This document shows positions 8,955 to 18,953 of a DNA stretch of 64,000 nt, one piece after another; position 1 is the stretch's first letter, and each line of letters starts with the position of its first letter. Location: NCBI RefSeq assembly GCF_040215105.1, contig NZ_CP157875.1, positions 3,463,501-3,527,500 of the forward strand. The letters are read 5' to 3'. The notes under the pieces are model-generated. The model did not search any database. It was not told where the DNA came from and worked only from the letters and a program-made list of their open reading frames with translations. The stretch comes from Aeromonas veronii (GTDB lineage Bacteria; Pseudomonadota; Gammaproteobacteria; Enterobacterales; Aeromonadaceae). The position numbers and the translations under genes were made by a program.

Positions 8955-9248
8955 ATGAAAGCCACCACCATGACCCTCACCCTTGTCGCATTGGGAGGCT
9001 TGCCAACACTGTCGGCCTCGGCGGCCAACGGTGGTCAGCTGACGATCAGGGGCGCCATCGTGGCAGCAAGCTGCGACGCCAGTCAGCAAAGAGAGAGCAT
9101 GCAAGTCACCTGCGACTCGGGCACACAGTCGGTCAACCTGACACAACTGGCGCAGGAGCCCTCCCGCGACCTGACCCGGGTGCAACTCATCCACCAATGG
9201 ATTGACCCACAACACACCAGAGCCATCATCACCCTCAACCACAACTAA
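8955..9248 (+). CDS. small secreted protein, fimbrial-subunit-like, function unknown
   Basis: This 97-residue protein starts with a clear signal peptide (MKATTMTLTLVALGGLPTLSASA, cleavage likely after ASA). The mature part of about 74 residues has two cysteines, one in GQLTIRGAIVAASCDA and one in MQVTCDSG. The pattern of a beta strand, then G-x-I-V-x-x-x-C, recalls the start of type 1 pilin domains, but the protein is about half a pilin's length and no chaperone or usher gene is nearby. The start is supported by GGGAG upstream; an earlier in-frame ATG (8682) would place the signal peptide internally. A strong terminator follows. Gene confidence is good; the function is unknown. Confidence 0.72.
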   Translation: MKATTMTLTLVALGGLPTLSASAANGGQLTIRGAIVAASCDASQQRESMQVTCDSGTQSVNLTQLAQEPSRDLTRVQLIHQWIDPQHTRAIITLNHN

Positions 9249-9270
9249 ACGACCGTCAGCCATGGCTGAA

Positions 9271-9305
9271 AACAACAACGGCGACCCTGGGGTCGCCGTT
9301 GTTGT
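9271..9305. terminator. bidirectional terminator
   Basis: A long stem (ACAACAACGGCGACC and its complement) lies between the small secreted protein gene and the convergent L,D-transpeptidase gene. Confidence 0.85.
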
Positions 9306-9323
9306 GTTAACTGCCTTGCCGGA

Positions 9324-10250
9324 TCAGGCCTCGGGATTGAGGCGGGTCGGCAAGCCGCTGCGCTGTTCCAGTACCTGTTTGACCAGGTTGGAGTCGCTGT
9401 CGGCGTGAGCGATGAAGCGGGTGATGGCCGGGGTCATGGGGAGCGGCACGGAGGCGGTGGAGTTGAACTCCGCCTCGGTACGGGACAGGGGCTCATGCAC
9501 TTCCATGTAACGACCGCCATCCGGCTCGACGGTGGATTTGACCGGCTGGTTCACGAACTGGACACGGGTACCGACCGGTACCTTGTCGAACAGGTACTTG
9601 ATGTCATCGGCGCGCAGACGCACGCAGCCGCTGCTCACCCGCAGACCGATGCCGAAGGTGGCGTTGGTGCCGTGGATGGCGTACAGGTTGCCGATGTAGA
9701 GGGCGTGCAGACCCATGGGGTTGTCCGGGCCGGCCGGCCAGACCGCGGGCAGGGTCTTGCCCTGGGCGGCGTAACGGCGACGAATGTTCTCGGTCGGGGT
9801 CCAGGTCGGGTTGGCGCGCTTGCGCTCCACCTTGGTGATCCAGTTCTCCGGGGTATTCACCCCCAACTGGCCGATACCGATGGGCAGCACCTGCACCACG
9901 TTCTGACCTTTCGGGTAGTAGTAGAGACGCATCTCGGCCACGTTGATGACGATCCCTTCGCGGGGCGCATTCGGCAGGATCAGCTGATGGGGGATGATCA
10001 GCTTGCTGCCCGGGGTCGGCAGATAGGGATCCACGCCCGGGTTGGCTTCCATGATGTTGGTCAGGCCCAGCTGGAAGTCGGAGGCGATCTGCTCCAGCGG
10101 ACGGTTGTCCGCAGGCACCACGTACTCCTGGTTTTCTCCGATCAGGCGGCTGTTGGCGGCGGGCAGCACGTATTCAACGGCGGCGGCCTGCTGGCTGACC
10201 AGGGTCAGAGTACAAAAAAGGGCCGAAGCGGCAATGCGAAGGGGATTCAT
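9324..10250 (-). CDS. L,D-transpeptidase (YkuD family, ErfK/YbiS-like), periplasmic
   Basis: Enzymes of this family form 3-3 peptidoglycan cross-links or attach Braun-type lipoprotein to peptidoglycan; sequence alone does not say which. The start at 10250 gives 308 residues with a signal peptide ([24 protein letters not shown]). A LysM-like segment follows (about 41-93, [18 protein letters not shown] and [14 protein letters not shown]). The YkuD domain begins near residue 99. Catalytic residues are visible: H193 in AIHGTN and C209 in SSGCVRLR. The frame is open upstream to 10427, but the 59 extra residues are not family-like and would bury the signal peptide. ACAGGA precedes the ATG. Confidence 0.93.
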   Translation of the reverse strand: MNPLRIAASALFCTLTLVSQQAAAVEYVLPAANSRLIGENQEYVVPADNRPLEQIASDFQLGLTNIMEANPGVDPYLPTPGSKLIIPHQLILPNAPREGIVINVAEMRLYYYPKGQNVVQVLPIGIGQLGVNTPENWITKVERKRANPTWTPTENIRRRYAAQGKTLPAVWPAGPDNPMGLHALYIGNLYAIHGTNATFGIGLRVSSGCVRLRADDIKYLFDKVPVGTRVQFVNQPVKSTVEPDGGRYMEVHEPLSRTEAEFNSTASVPLPMTPAITRFIAHADSDSNLVKQVLEQRSGLPTRLNPEA

Positions 10251-10703
10251 AAAATTCCTGTGTAGTTCCTGTACCTGTGGGCCTGAGACCATGTTGTCCT
10301 CGGTGGGCCTGGCTGCGCGTTGCCTGCGCTCGAGACCAATCACCGAGCGCGCATTCTTTCCCGAGTCGGCCAAAATTTCAACTTGAAGCGGTGGCTTTTT
10401 CACGGAAAAGATCCATTCTCCAGTCAACTCTCGGTTACGCAGCGCCTTCGATACCCTAACATCGCCAGTCTGAGCGTAAAATGAACAGCAATGTGACCTT
10501 GAAATACCCGCTCAAATTGCATGATGGGCCGGTGGCGAGTACAATCTCGCACCCTTTATATCGGGAGTATCGAACCATTTCGTGCTCCGGGTGAACCGTC
10601 GTCGGAGGCTGTGCGTCGAGTCTGGTCGCGCAGTGCCGATGAACCTATACGACGCCATCAGGTGGCGCCGTCCTGATTTGCAATCAGATACGAAGAGTCC
10701 AAC
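10251..10703. other. intergenic region (453 bp) between the L,D-transpeptidase gene and trhP
   Basis: This divergent region contains a good rightward promoter at 10517-10545 and therefore a leader of about 150 nt before trhP. The leader has a GC-rich inverted repeat (CGCCA/TGGCG) near 10653-10667. The first 250 bp hold the transpeptidase promoter; no credible gene was seen. Confidence 0.5.
10517..10545 (+). promoter_or_regulatory. sigma70-type promoter for trhP-yfhL
   Basis: A -35 box TTGCAT and a -10 box TACAAT are separated by exactly 17 bp. Transcription would start near 10552, leaving a leader of about 150 nt before the trhP ATG. Inferred from sequence only. Confidence 0.6.
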
Positions 10704-12318
<1,615 letters not shown>

Positions 12319-12395
12319 CGAGGCGGCAGATCCGCTGCCGGGCATCCTAGACAGGATGTTCTGGCACTCCTCACCAGGATCTGCAGTGTCACCAT

Positions 12396-12425
12396 AGAAA
12401 AAGCCGGGCATGCCCGGCTTTTTCT
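12396..12425. terminator. bidirectional terminator between yfhL and the DUF1090 gene
   Basis: A 15-bp perfect palindrome (AGAAAAAGCCGGGCA and its complement) with A and T runs at the ends separates two convergent genes. Confidence 0.92.
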
Positions 12426-12441
12426 ATTGCGCTGCTCACCC

Positions 12442-12834
12442 TCAGGGCTTGATCAATTTCTGCAACGCCTCGAGTTCACGCTGGCCTTCCAGCAGCTCAG
12501 CCTGGGATTCTTCCAGCTTGACCTGCTTCTTGGCGATCTTGTCCGGCTTGCCAGATACCCGCGCACTCTGCAGATCCGCCAGCCGCTCTTCCACTTCTTC
12601 TTTCTGATCCGCGACCTTCCGCTGCTGCTCCTCGACAAGCTTGGCATCGGTGCAGTGGGCCTCAATATTGCGCAGGGCCTGCTCAAGCCCGGCCACCTGA
12701 TCGGCATTGTTGTGGGCCTTGGCGATCACGAGTTGCTCCGACACCGCCTGATGCTTGGCCTTGCAACCGATGTTTTCACTGCCATAGGCCTGTCCGGCCA
12801 ACAGTAATATGCCAATCCCGGCAACTTTCAACAT
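12442..12834 (-). CDS. DUF1090 (YqjC-like) periplasmic coiled-coil protein
   Basis: This 130-residue protein starts with a short signal peptide (MLKVAGIGILLLAGQAYGS). The mature part has two cysteines (ENIGCKAK and NIEAHCTD) and a long charged helix rich in E, K and Q (LVEEQQRKVADQKEEVEERLADLQ and on) that should form a coiled coil. This is the DUF1090/YqjC architecture, for which no biochemical role is established. GAGG precedes the ATG. It is a single gene between a shared terminator and the divergent ychN. Confidence 0.88.
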   Translation of the reverse strand: MLKVAGIGILLLAGQAYGSENIGCKAKHQAVSEQLVIAKAHNNADQVAGLEQALRNIEAHCTDAKLVEEQQRKVADQKEEVEERLADLQSARVSGKPDKIAKKQVKLEESQAELLEGQRELEALQKLIKP

Positions 12835-12996
12835 AACAACCTCATAGTGCTTTCATACTGGATGGCCGCCCATGAGACCTCACTCATGCCACCAGGTCAA
12901 GTCAACCCCCTCTGGGTTACGACAGAGTTTTGCACCAGGTCATGCTGAGCGAATCCGTCTGGCGCTACAATGAGGCTTTTCCCTGTGGAGAGACCC

Positions 12997-13350
12997 ATGA
13001 AGCAGCAAGTCGTCATCATCGCCAACGGCGCCCCCTACGGCAGCGAATCCCTGTTCAACGCCCTGCGCCTGGGGATCGCCCTCAACGAACAAGGCGGTGT
13101 CGTGTTGAAGCTGTTCCTGATGTCCGATGCCGTCAGCGCGGCGCTGGCAGGCCAGGCACCGGCCGAAGGTTACAACCTGCGCCAGATGCTGGAGATCCTG
13201 TTGGCACAGGGTACCCTCATCCGGCTGTGCAAGACCTGCACCGATGCCCGTGGCATCAGCCCCCTCCCCCTCATCGAGGGCATCGAGATAGGCACTCTGC
13301 CCCTGCTGGCCCAGTGGACCCTGGCAGCCGACAAGGTGCTGACCTTCTAA
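12997..13350 (+). CDS. ychN: DsrE/F-like protein YchN
   Basis: YchN is a small soluble hexameric protein of the DsrE/F-like fold, related to sulfur-relay proteins, with no proven role. The start at 12997 gives 117 residues beginning MKQQVVIIANGAPYGSESLFNALRLG, the same length and N-terminus as E. coli YchN. An upstream in-frame ATG at 12970 would add nine unconserved residues. The conserved cysteine pair C78 and C81 (LCKTCTDARGI) is present and may bind persulfide or metal. The gene ends 3 bp from the convergent MFS gene, with no terminator visible between them. Confidence 0.93.
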   Translation: MKQQVVIIANGAPYGSESLFNALRLGIALNEQGGVVLKLFLMSDAVSAALAGQAPAEGYNLRQMLEILLAQGTLIRLCKTCTDARGISPLPLIEGIEIGTLPLLAQWTLAADKVLTF

Positions 13351-13353
13351 CTT

Positions 13354-14565
13354 CTAGGTCTCGGCCCGGATCCGGGCCGCTCGCGGCGCCCGGGTGCCCC
13401 ATCCATAGAGTTGCAGGATGGCCAGACACAGCAGGGCCATCACACCGTAAAGCAAGCTGCCTCCCCAGTGGGTCAGGATCCAGCCCCCCAGCAGGGCCCC
13501 GATGGCGATCCCGAGTCCGGACATGGAGGCCGCCCCGAAGTAACTGCCCTTGAGGTGCTCCGGTGCCATCTGATCGACCAGCACGTTGAGCAGCGGGAAA
13601 AGAATGCACTCGCCGATGCTGAGCAGGATCACCGCGACAATCCAGTGCCACCAGATGGCGGTATCCCCGAGGGCGAATTGCAGCTGGGCACCGAGGAAGA
13701 AGGCCACCCCGAGCTGCAACCGCCGCTTGATGGACCAGCTGGCCGTCAGGTGCAGCAGGGGGAATTGCAGTATCACTATGGTCAGCGCATTGGTCGCGAC
13801 CAGCCAGCCGATGAGGTGTTCCACCTCCGGGGTCCCCGCCCGCGTCAGGTACTGGATGAGGGGTGACTCGAACTGGGCATAGACCAGCATCAGCAGCAGG
13901 TTGGCCAGGGTCAGCAACAGAAAGCCCCGATCCAGCCAGAGCACCCGCAGTACGGCACGCATGTCGGGGCCGGCGGCGCGGCTCGCCTGACACCCCGCCA
14001 ACCGGAAGCCGACGATGAAGATGAGACCGAGCAGCAGATAGCTGGCGCTGAGCAGCAGGAAGGTCTCCTGGCGCGCACTCAGGCCATAGCTGACCCCGAG
14101 CAAGGGACCGATGGCCGCCCCCAGGTTCAGCAGGAAATAGCGCAGATGCAACGCCAGTTCCCGCGCCTTGGGCTCGGCCAGGCTATCGGCCATCAAGGCC
14201 TTGCCCGGCGAGTCGATGAGACCATAGGAGAGACCGCTGCCGATCACCCCGAACGCCAGCCAGAATACCTGATGGGAGAGCCCGAGCAGCGCGACGCTCA
14301 GGGCGGAGACCAGACAGCCGAACAGCAGGATGTTGCGCCGTCCCCATTTGTCCGACAGCCAGCCGCCATAGAAGCTGACCAGGGTGGAGAGCGCCGCCGT
14401 CGCCCCCAGGATGAGGCCGATCAGGGTCGCCGAGAGGCCGTAGTCACGGTAGAGCAGGATGGAGAGGAAGGGCCAGACCATGAAGAAGGTGGTGCGCACC
14501 ATGAAGGTGCCCAGGATGACGATCCAGACCAGAGGAGTAAATTGCCTGAGATAGGCCCATGACAT
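13354..14565 (-). CDS. MFS transporter, drug-efflux-like, substrate unknown
   Basis: This 403-residue protein has about 12 predicted transmembrane segments. The first begins near residue 13 (VWIVILGTFMVRTTFFMVWPFLSILL). The MFS loop 2-3 motif is present as GGWLSDKWGRRN (about 67-78), and a repeat-like SWSIKRR lies in the second half. This is typical of the large multidrug/sugar-efflux group, but no substrate can be assigned. AAAGGA lies upstream of the ATG. It is convergent with ychN and separated from pnp by a terminator. Transport direction is inferred from the family only. Confidence 0.85.
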   Translation of the reverse strand: MSWAYLRQFTPLVWIVILGTFMVRTTFFMVWPFLSILLYRDYGLSATLIGLILGATAALSTLVSFYGGWLSDKWGRRNILLFGCLVSALSVALLGLSHQVFWLAFGVIGSGLSYGLIDSPGKALMADSLAEPKARELALHLRYFLLNLGAAIGPLLGVSYGLSARQETFLLLSASYLLLGLIFIVGFRLAGCQASRAAGPDMRAVLRVLWLDRGFLLLTLANLLLMLVYAQFESPLIQYLTRAGTPEVEHLIGWLVATNALTIVILQFPLLHLTASWSIKRRLQLGVAFFLGAQLQFALGDTAIWWHWIVAVILLSIGECILFPLLNVLVDQMAPEHLKGSYFGAASMSGLGIAIGALLGGWILTHWGGSLLYGVMALLCLAILQLYGWGTRAPRAARIRAET

Positions 14566-14674
14566 ACTGCAATTCCTTTTGACAGCGAGGCGGGGAATCG
14601 TCCCTTATAACAAGTGGCGCCGAAAGGAACAATGCCCTTTGTCGACGGAACATCACTGCGATGCCATGACGCAT

Positions 14675-14704
14675 AAAAAAAGCCGACCCAGGGGTCGGCT
14701 TTTT
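14675..14704 (-). terminator. intrinsic terminator after pnp
   Basis: A 13-bp stem AAAAAGCCGACCC lies 15 bp past the pnp stop and has a T run on the minus strand. Confidence 0.9.
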
Positions 14705-14719
14705 CATTCTGCTGCGGCC

Positions 14720-16855
14720 TTATTCGGCGGCAGGTGCCTCGACGGCTTCGGCTGCCGGTGCGGCGGCTTCGGTCGGTGCGTTCGCTTCCTTGATGGAGAG
14801 GCGCACGCGGCCCTGACGATCCACTTCCAGTACCTTCACCTTCACCACGTCACCGATCTTCAGGAAGTCGGCCACGTTCTGCACGCGGGCATCGGTGATC
14901 TGGGAGATGTGTACCAGACCGTCTTTACCCGGCAGGATGTTGACGAAGGCGCCGAAGTCGGCTAGACGCACGACCTTGCCTTCGTAGATGCGGTTCACTT
15001 CGATCTCGGCGGTGATGGCCTCGATGCGACGGATTGCTTCCTTGGCGGCATCGTTGTCAACGGCGGAGATGCGGACGGTACCGTCATCATCCAGCTCGAT
15101 GTTGGTGCCGGTCTCTTCGGTCAGGGCGCGGATCACGGAACCACCCTTGCCGATCACGTCCTTGATCTTCTCAGGATTGATCTTGATGGTGTGGATGCGC
15201 GGGGCGAAATCGGAGATCTCGGCACGCGGCGCCTGGATGGCTTCGTCCATCACCTTCAGGATGTGCAGGCGAGCGCCACGGGCTTGCTTGAGGGCAATCT
15301 CCATGATCTCTTTGGTGATGCCTTCGATCTTGATATCCATCTGCAGGGCGGTCACACCCTCGGTGGTACCGGCAACCTTGAAGTCCATGTCACCCAGGTG
15401 GTCTTCGTCACCCAGGATGTCGGACAGCACGACGAAGCCCTCTTCTTCCTTCACCAGACCCATGGCGATACCGGCGACGGAGGCCTTGATCGGCACACCG
15501 GCATCCATCAGCGCCAGGGAGGAACCACAGACAGAAGCCATGGAGGAGGAACCGTTGGATTCGGTGATTTCAGAAACCACACGCACCACGTACGGGAACT
15601 CGGCGGCGCTCGGCATTACGGCAGCAACGCCGCGCTTGGCCAGACGGCCGTGACCGATTTCGCGACGCTTGGGGCTGCCCATCATGCCGGTCTCACCGAC
15701 ACAGTACGGCGGGAAGTTGTAGTGCAGCATGAAGCGGTCGGCACGGTGGCCGGACAGCTCGTCGATGTTCTGGGCGTCACGCTCGGTACCCAGGGTCGCA
15801 ACCACGATGGCCTGAGTCTCACCACGGGTGAACAGGGCGGAACCGTGGGCGCGCGGCAGGATGCCGGTACCAACGGACAGGGCGCGGATCATCTCCGGAT
15901 CGCGGCCATCGATGCGCGGCTCGCCACGGACCACACGGCCACGGACGATGCGGCTTTCCAGGCTGTGGAACTCTTCGCCGATCTTCTTGGCATCTTCTTC
16001 CACGCCGGAGGCGATGACTTGCTCGACCACACGGGCCTTGATGGCACCGATGGCTTCGTAGCGCACGGCCTTCTCGGTGATGCGGTAGGCTTCGCCCAGC
16101 TCGGCAGAGGCCAGTTCGGCCACCTTGGCTTTCAGGGCTTCGTTGACGGCAGGCGCAGTCCAGGCCCAGGGCTTGGTGCCGACTTCGGCGGCGAATTCGT
16201 TGATGGCGTTGATGACGGTCTGCATCTGATCGTGACCGTAGACAACGGCGCCCAGCATGGTCTCTTCAGACAGGATGGCCGCTTCGGATTCCACCATCAG
16301 CACCGCATTGGCGGTACCGGCAACCACCAGATCCAGATCGCTCTCTGGCAGTTCCTTGGTGGTCGGGTTCAGCACATACTGACCGTTCATGTAACCCACG
16401 CGGGCTGCGCCGATGGGACCGCCGAACGGGATGCCGGAGATGGCCAGGGCCGCGGAGGCACCGATCATGGCGACGATGTCCGGGGAAACCAGCGGATTCA
16501 CGGACATGACGGTGGCAACCACCTGAACCTCATTGAGGAAGCCTTCCGGGAACAGCGGGCGAATAGGACGGTCGATCAGACGGGAGATCAGGGTCTCGCC
16601 TTCACTCGGACGACCTTCACGACGGAAGAAACCACCCGGGATACGACCAGCAGCATAGGTACGCTCCTGATAGTTGACGGTCAGCGGGAAGAAATCACGG
16701 CCGTGGTCGGCCTCTTTCTTGCCGACAACGGTCACAAATACGCAGGTATCGTCCATGCTGACCATGACGGCCGCAGTGGCTTGACGGGCCATCACACCGG
16801 TTTCCAGGGTAACGGTGTGTTGACCGTACTGGAATGACTTTACAATAGGATTCAC
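14720..16855 (-). CDS. pnp: polynucleotide phosphorylase
   Basis: PNPase is the phosphorolytic 3'-5' exoribonuclease of the degradosome, and it also acts in small-RNA stability. The 711 residues show two RNase PH-like domains (about 1-215 and 310-545). The second holds the catalytic aspartates in [19 protein letters not shown] (about 485-500). A KH domain ([18 protein letters not shown], about 560-580) and an S1 domain ([30 protein letters not shown]) follow. The C-terminal tail is alanine/glutamate rich ([16 protein letters not shown]). It lies downstream of rpsO with a terminator between, as in E. coli, where the leader is cut by RNase III and the gene is autoregulated. AAGGA precedes the ATG. 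Confidence 0.98.
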   Translation of the reverse strand: MNPIVKSFQYGQHTVTLETGVMARQATAAVMVSMDDTCVFVTVVGKKEADHGRDFFPLTVNYQERTYAAGRIPGGFFRREGRPSEGETLISRLIDRPIRPLFPEGFLNEVQVVATVMSVNPLVSPDIVAMIGASAALAISGIPFGGPIGAARVGYMNGQYVLNPTTKELPESDLDLVVAGTANAVLMVESEAAILSEETMLGAVVYGHDQMQTVINAINEFAAEVGTKPWAWTAPAVNEALKAKVAELASAELGEAYRITEKAVRYEAIGAIKARVVEQVIASGVEEDAKKIGEEFHSLESRIVRGRVVRGEPRIDGRDPEMIRALSVGTGILPRAHGSALFTRGETQAIVVATLGTERDAQNIDELSGHRADRFMLHYNFPPYCVGETGMMGSPKRREIGHGRLAKRGVAAVMPSAAEFPYVVRVVSEITESNGSSSMASVCGSSLALMDAGVPIKASVAGIAMGLVKEEEGFVVLSDILGDEDHLGDMDFKVAGTTEGVTALQMDIKIEGITKEIMEIALKQARGARLHILKVMDEAIQAPRAEISDFAPRIHTIKINPEKIKDVIGKGGSVIRALTEETGTNIELDDDGTVRISAVDNDAAKEAIRRIEAITAEIEVNRIYEGKVVRLADFGAFVNILPGKDGLVHISQITDARVQNVADFLKIGDVVKVKVLEVDRQGRVRLSIKEANAPTEAAAPAAEAVEAPAAE

Positions 16856-16897
16856 GTGAATTTCCTTTTTACAATTTGGCGCTTTAAATTCGCGTGC

Positions 16898-16919
16898 AAG
16901 TATACTTGATTCGAATCAA
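16898..16919 (-). promoter_or_regulatory. overlapping palindromes in the pnp leader
   Basis: Two perfect palindromes overlap by two bases: AAGTATACTT (16898-16907) and TTGATTCGAATCAA (16906-16919), about 45 bp upstream of pnp. The first includes a possible minus-strand -10 box, TATACT. The role (operator, promoter or RNase processing stem) is unknown. Confidence 0.45.
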
Positions 16920-16985
16920 AAGGTAAGCGGAGAGACAAATTCTGTGAGGCAGGCAACGGCTTGCGGCACCTGAAAATCAGGCAAG

Positions 16986-17016
16986 AAAAAAGGGGAACCC
17001 TGAGGTTCCCCTTTTT
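16986..17016 (-). terminator. terminator between rpsO and pnp
   Basis: A 12-bp stem AAAAAGGGGAACC with a short loop lies 20 bp after the rpsO stop. It corresponds in position to the partial terminator known between rpsO and pnp in E. coli. Confidence 0.85.
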
Positions 17017-17035
17017 CGCGAAATCTGATGGTCGA

Positions 17036-17305
17036 TTAACGACGCAGACCCAGCTTGGCGATCAGAGCAGCGTAACGCTGAACGTCTTTACGCTTCAGGT
17101 AGTCCAGCAGCTTACGACGCTGGGAAACCATGCGCAGCAGACCGCGACGACCGTGGTGATCCTTCGCGTGCTCCTTGAAGTGACCTTGCAGATGGTTGAT
17201 CTGGGCAGTCAGCAGGGCAACCTGCACTTCGGGGGAGCCAGTGTCGTTGGCAGCGCGGGCGTTGTCAGCAACGATGGAAGCTTTGATCTCAGCATTTAGA
17301 GACAT
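17036..17305 (-). CDS. rpsO: 30S ribosomal protein S15
   Basis: S15 is an 89-residue early-binding protein that contacts 16S rRNA helices 20-22 and makes an intersubunit bridge. The sequence [36 protein letters not shown] and the C-terminal [27 protein letters not shown] are full length and typical. GGAG precedes the ATG. It sits between truB and pnp as in most gammaproteobacteria. E. coli S15 represses its own translation; the leader here was not examined for that fold. Confidence 0.98.
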   Translation of the reverse strand: MSLNAEIKASIVADNARAANDTGSPEVQVALLTAQINHLQGHFKEHAKDHHGRRGLLRMVSQRRKLLDYLKRKDVQRYAALIAKLGLRR

Positions 17306-17461
17306 GGTATTACTCCAGTAGAGAGTTTAAAGGTTCACAGCCGATCTCTAATTCAGCCATGAAATGAGGGCGGTATCATAATCGCACCCGCTCGCTTTCG
17401 CAACGAGAAAGCGCGGCAAGCAGCAAGATGGATGCCTGCCAGCCGCCGATACCGCCTGAAC

Positions 17462-17495
17462 CCGGTTCACGGCCTGTCGTCAGACCCTGAACCGG
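17462..17495 (-). other. hairpin between truB and rpsO
   Basis: An 8-bp perfect inverted repeat CCGGTTCA/TGAACCGG with an 18-nt loop lies 17 bp after the truB stop and has no T run. It may be an mRNA processing or stabilising stem. Confidence 0.5.
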
Positions 17496-17511
17496 TGTTG
17501 AGGGTCAAGAA

Positions 17512-18462
17512 TCACTCTTCGTCGTGGTAGCGCACCAGACGCTTGGGCGCCACGCGACCGTCGTCGTCGATTTCACCCACTCCGATGAACTCGCGCTCCG
17601 GACCCACCGTCATGCGGACCTGACCGCTCTGCGGCGCGCCTGCGACCTGCACGGCCTGGCCCTGGTTCACATAGGCGGCAACCGCGGCCAGCATGTTCAC
17701 CTCGGGCAGGGACGCCACGGCGGTATCCATCGGCAGCAGCAGGGGATCGAGCTGTTCACGCGGAGGAATGCTCTCGGTCTTGGCCTGCTCGAAGATGCAC
17801 TCGAGCTGATCCAGGGTCAGCATCCGATCATAGGGATAGGTTGCAACCTGGGTACGGCGCAACTGGGTGACGTGCGCGCCACAACCCAGCACCTCGCCAA
17901 GGTCATCCACCAGGGAGCGGATGTAGGTCCCCTTGCTGCAATGCACCTCGAGGCGCACCTCATCCCCTTCGAAGCTCAGCAACTTGAGCTCGAAGACGGT
18001 GATGGGGCGGGCTTCGCGCTCGATCTCGATGCCTTCACGGGCGTACTCGTAGAGCGGACGACCGTTGTGCTTGAGCGCGGAATACATGGACGGCACCTGC
18101 ATGATGGGGCCGCGGAACTGGTCCAGCGCCTCGATCAGGGTACCCACGGCCACGTTCACCGGACGAGTGGAGACCACTTCGCCGTCGGAGTCGCTGGTGT
18201 TGGTGCGCTCGCCGAGCTTGGCAGTCACCTCATAGCGCTTGTCCGCCTCCAGCAGATACTGGGAGAACTTGGTCGCCTCACCCAGGCAGATCGGCAGCAT
18301 GCCGGTCGCCAGGGGGTCCAGGGCACCGGTGTGGCCGGCCTTGGCGGCATTGTAGATGCGCTTGACCTTCTGCAACACATCGTTGGAGGTCAGGCCGGTG
18401 GGTTTGTCCAGCAGCAGGATACCGTGTACGTCACGGCCCTTGAAACGACGTCTTCGAGACAT
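17512..18462 (-). CDS. truB: tRNA pseudouridine(55) synthase TruB
   Basis: TruB makes pseudouridine 55 in the T-loop of nearly all tRNAs and also acts as a tRNA chaperone. From 18462 the protein is 316 residues ([28 protein letters not shown]). The catalytic aspartate is D49 in [14 protein letters not shown]. The RNA-contacting motifs [24 protein letters not shown] and [15 protein letters not shown] follow, and a PUA-like C-terminus closes the protein. The frame extends to 18513 inside rbfA, but the family start and the GAGGACA ribosome site support 18462, one base past the rbfA stop. Confidence 0.97.
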   Translation of the reverse strand: MSRRRRFKGRDVHGILLLDKPTGLTSNDVLQKVKRIYNAAKAGHTGALDPLATGMLPICLGEATKFSQYLLEADKRYEVTAKLGERTNTSDSDGEVVSTRPVNVAVGTLIEALDQFRGPIMQVPSMYSALKHNGRPLYEYAREGIEIEREARPITVFELKLLSFEGDEVRLEVHCSKGTYIRSLVDDLGEVLGCGAHVTQLRRTQVATYPYDRMLTLDQLECIFEQAKTESIPPREQLDPLLLPMDTAVASLPEVNMLAAVAAYVNQGQAVQVAGAPQSGQVRMTVGPEREFIGVGEIDDDGRVAPKRLVRYHDEE

Positions 18463-18463
18463 C

Positions 18464-18898
18464 TCAGGCTTTGTCCTCAGTAGTATCATCCGGTGCGGCT
18501 TCGTCTTCGTCACGGCCGGCTTCGGTCATGCGACGCTTGTCTTCACGCACAGTGTTGGTCACCAGGTTGGAGAGGCGCATCCCCTCGACCAGGGTCTGGT
18601 CGTAGTAGAAACGCAGCTCCGGCACCACCCGCAGACGCATGGCGCTACCCAGCAGGCTGCGGATGTAGCCGGCGGCTTCGGTCAGGCCCTTGAGCCCTTC
18701 CGCGATGCGCTCGGCGTCATTCTCCAGCTGCAGGAAGGTGACGTAAATCTTGGCATAGTTCAGGTCCTTGGACACTTCCACATCGGAAACGGTCACCATG
18801 CCGATACGCGGGTCTTTCACCTCGCGCTGCAGGATCAGCGCGATTTCACGCTGGATCTGCTGCCCGACCCGACGGGTCCGGCTGAATTCTCTGGCCAT
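18464..18898 (-). CDS. rbfA: ribosome-binding factor A
   Basis: RbfA is a KH-fold protein that assists late 30S maturation and 16S 5' end processing, important in the cold. It has 144 residues beginning [55 protein letters not shown], a near-perfect family match. The C-terminal tail is unusually acidic ([15 protein letters not shown]). AGGATAG precedes the ATG. It sits between infB and truB in the conserved nusA-infB cluster. Confidence 0.97.
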   Translation of the reverse strand: MAREFSRTRRVGQQIQREIALILQREVKDPRIGMVTVSDVEVSKDLNYAKIYVTFLQLENDAERIAEGLKGLTEAAGYIRSLLGSAMRLRVVPELRFYYDQTLVEGMRLSNLVTNTVREDKRRMTEAGRDEDEAAPDDTTEDKA

Positions 18899-18953
18899 AT
18901 TCTATCCTGCGATAAAAGGGGGCCGTGGCCCCCTATTTTGATTCACGCTCGGC

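Noticed and set aside
10447-10574. 8-bp inverted repeat TTCGATAC/GTATCGAA 112 bp apart upstream of trhP
   Set aside because: It is short, widely spaced and not linked to any other signal; chance is the simplest explanation.
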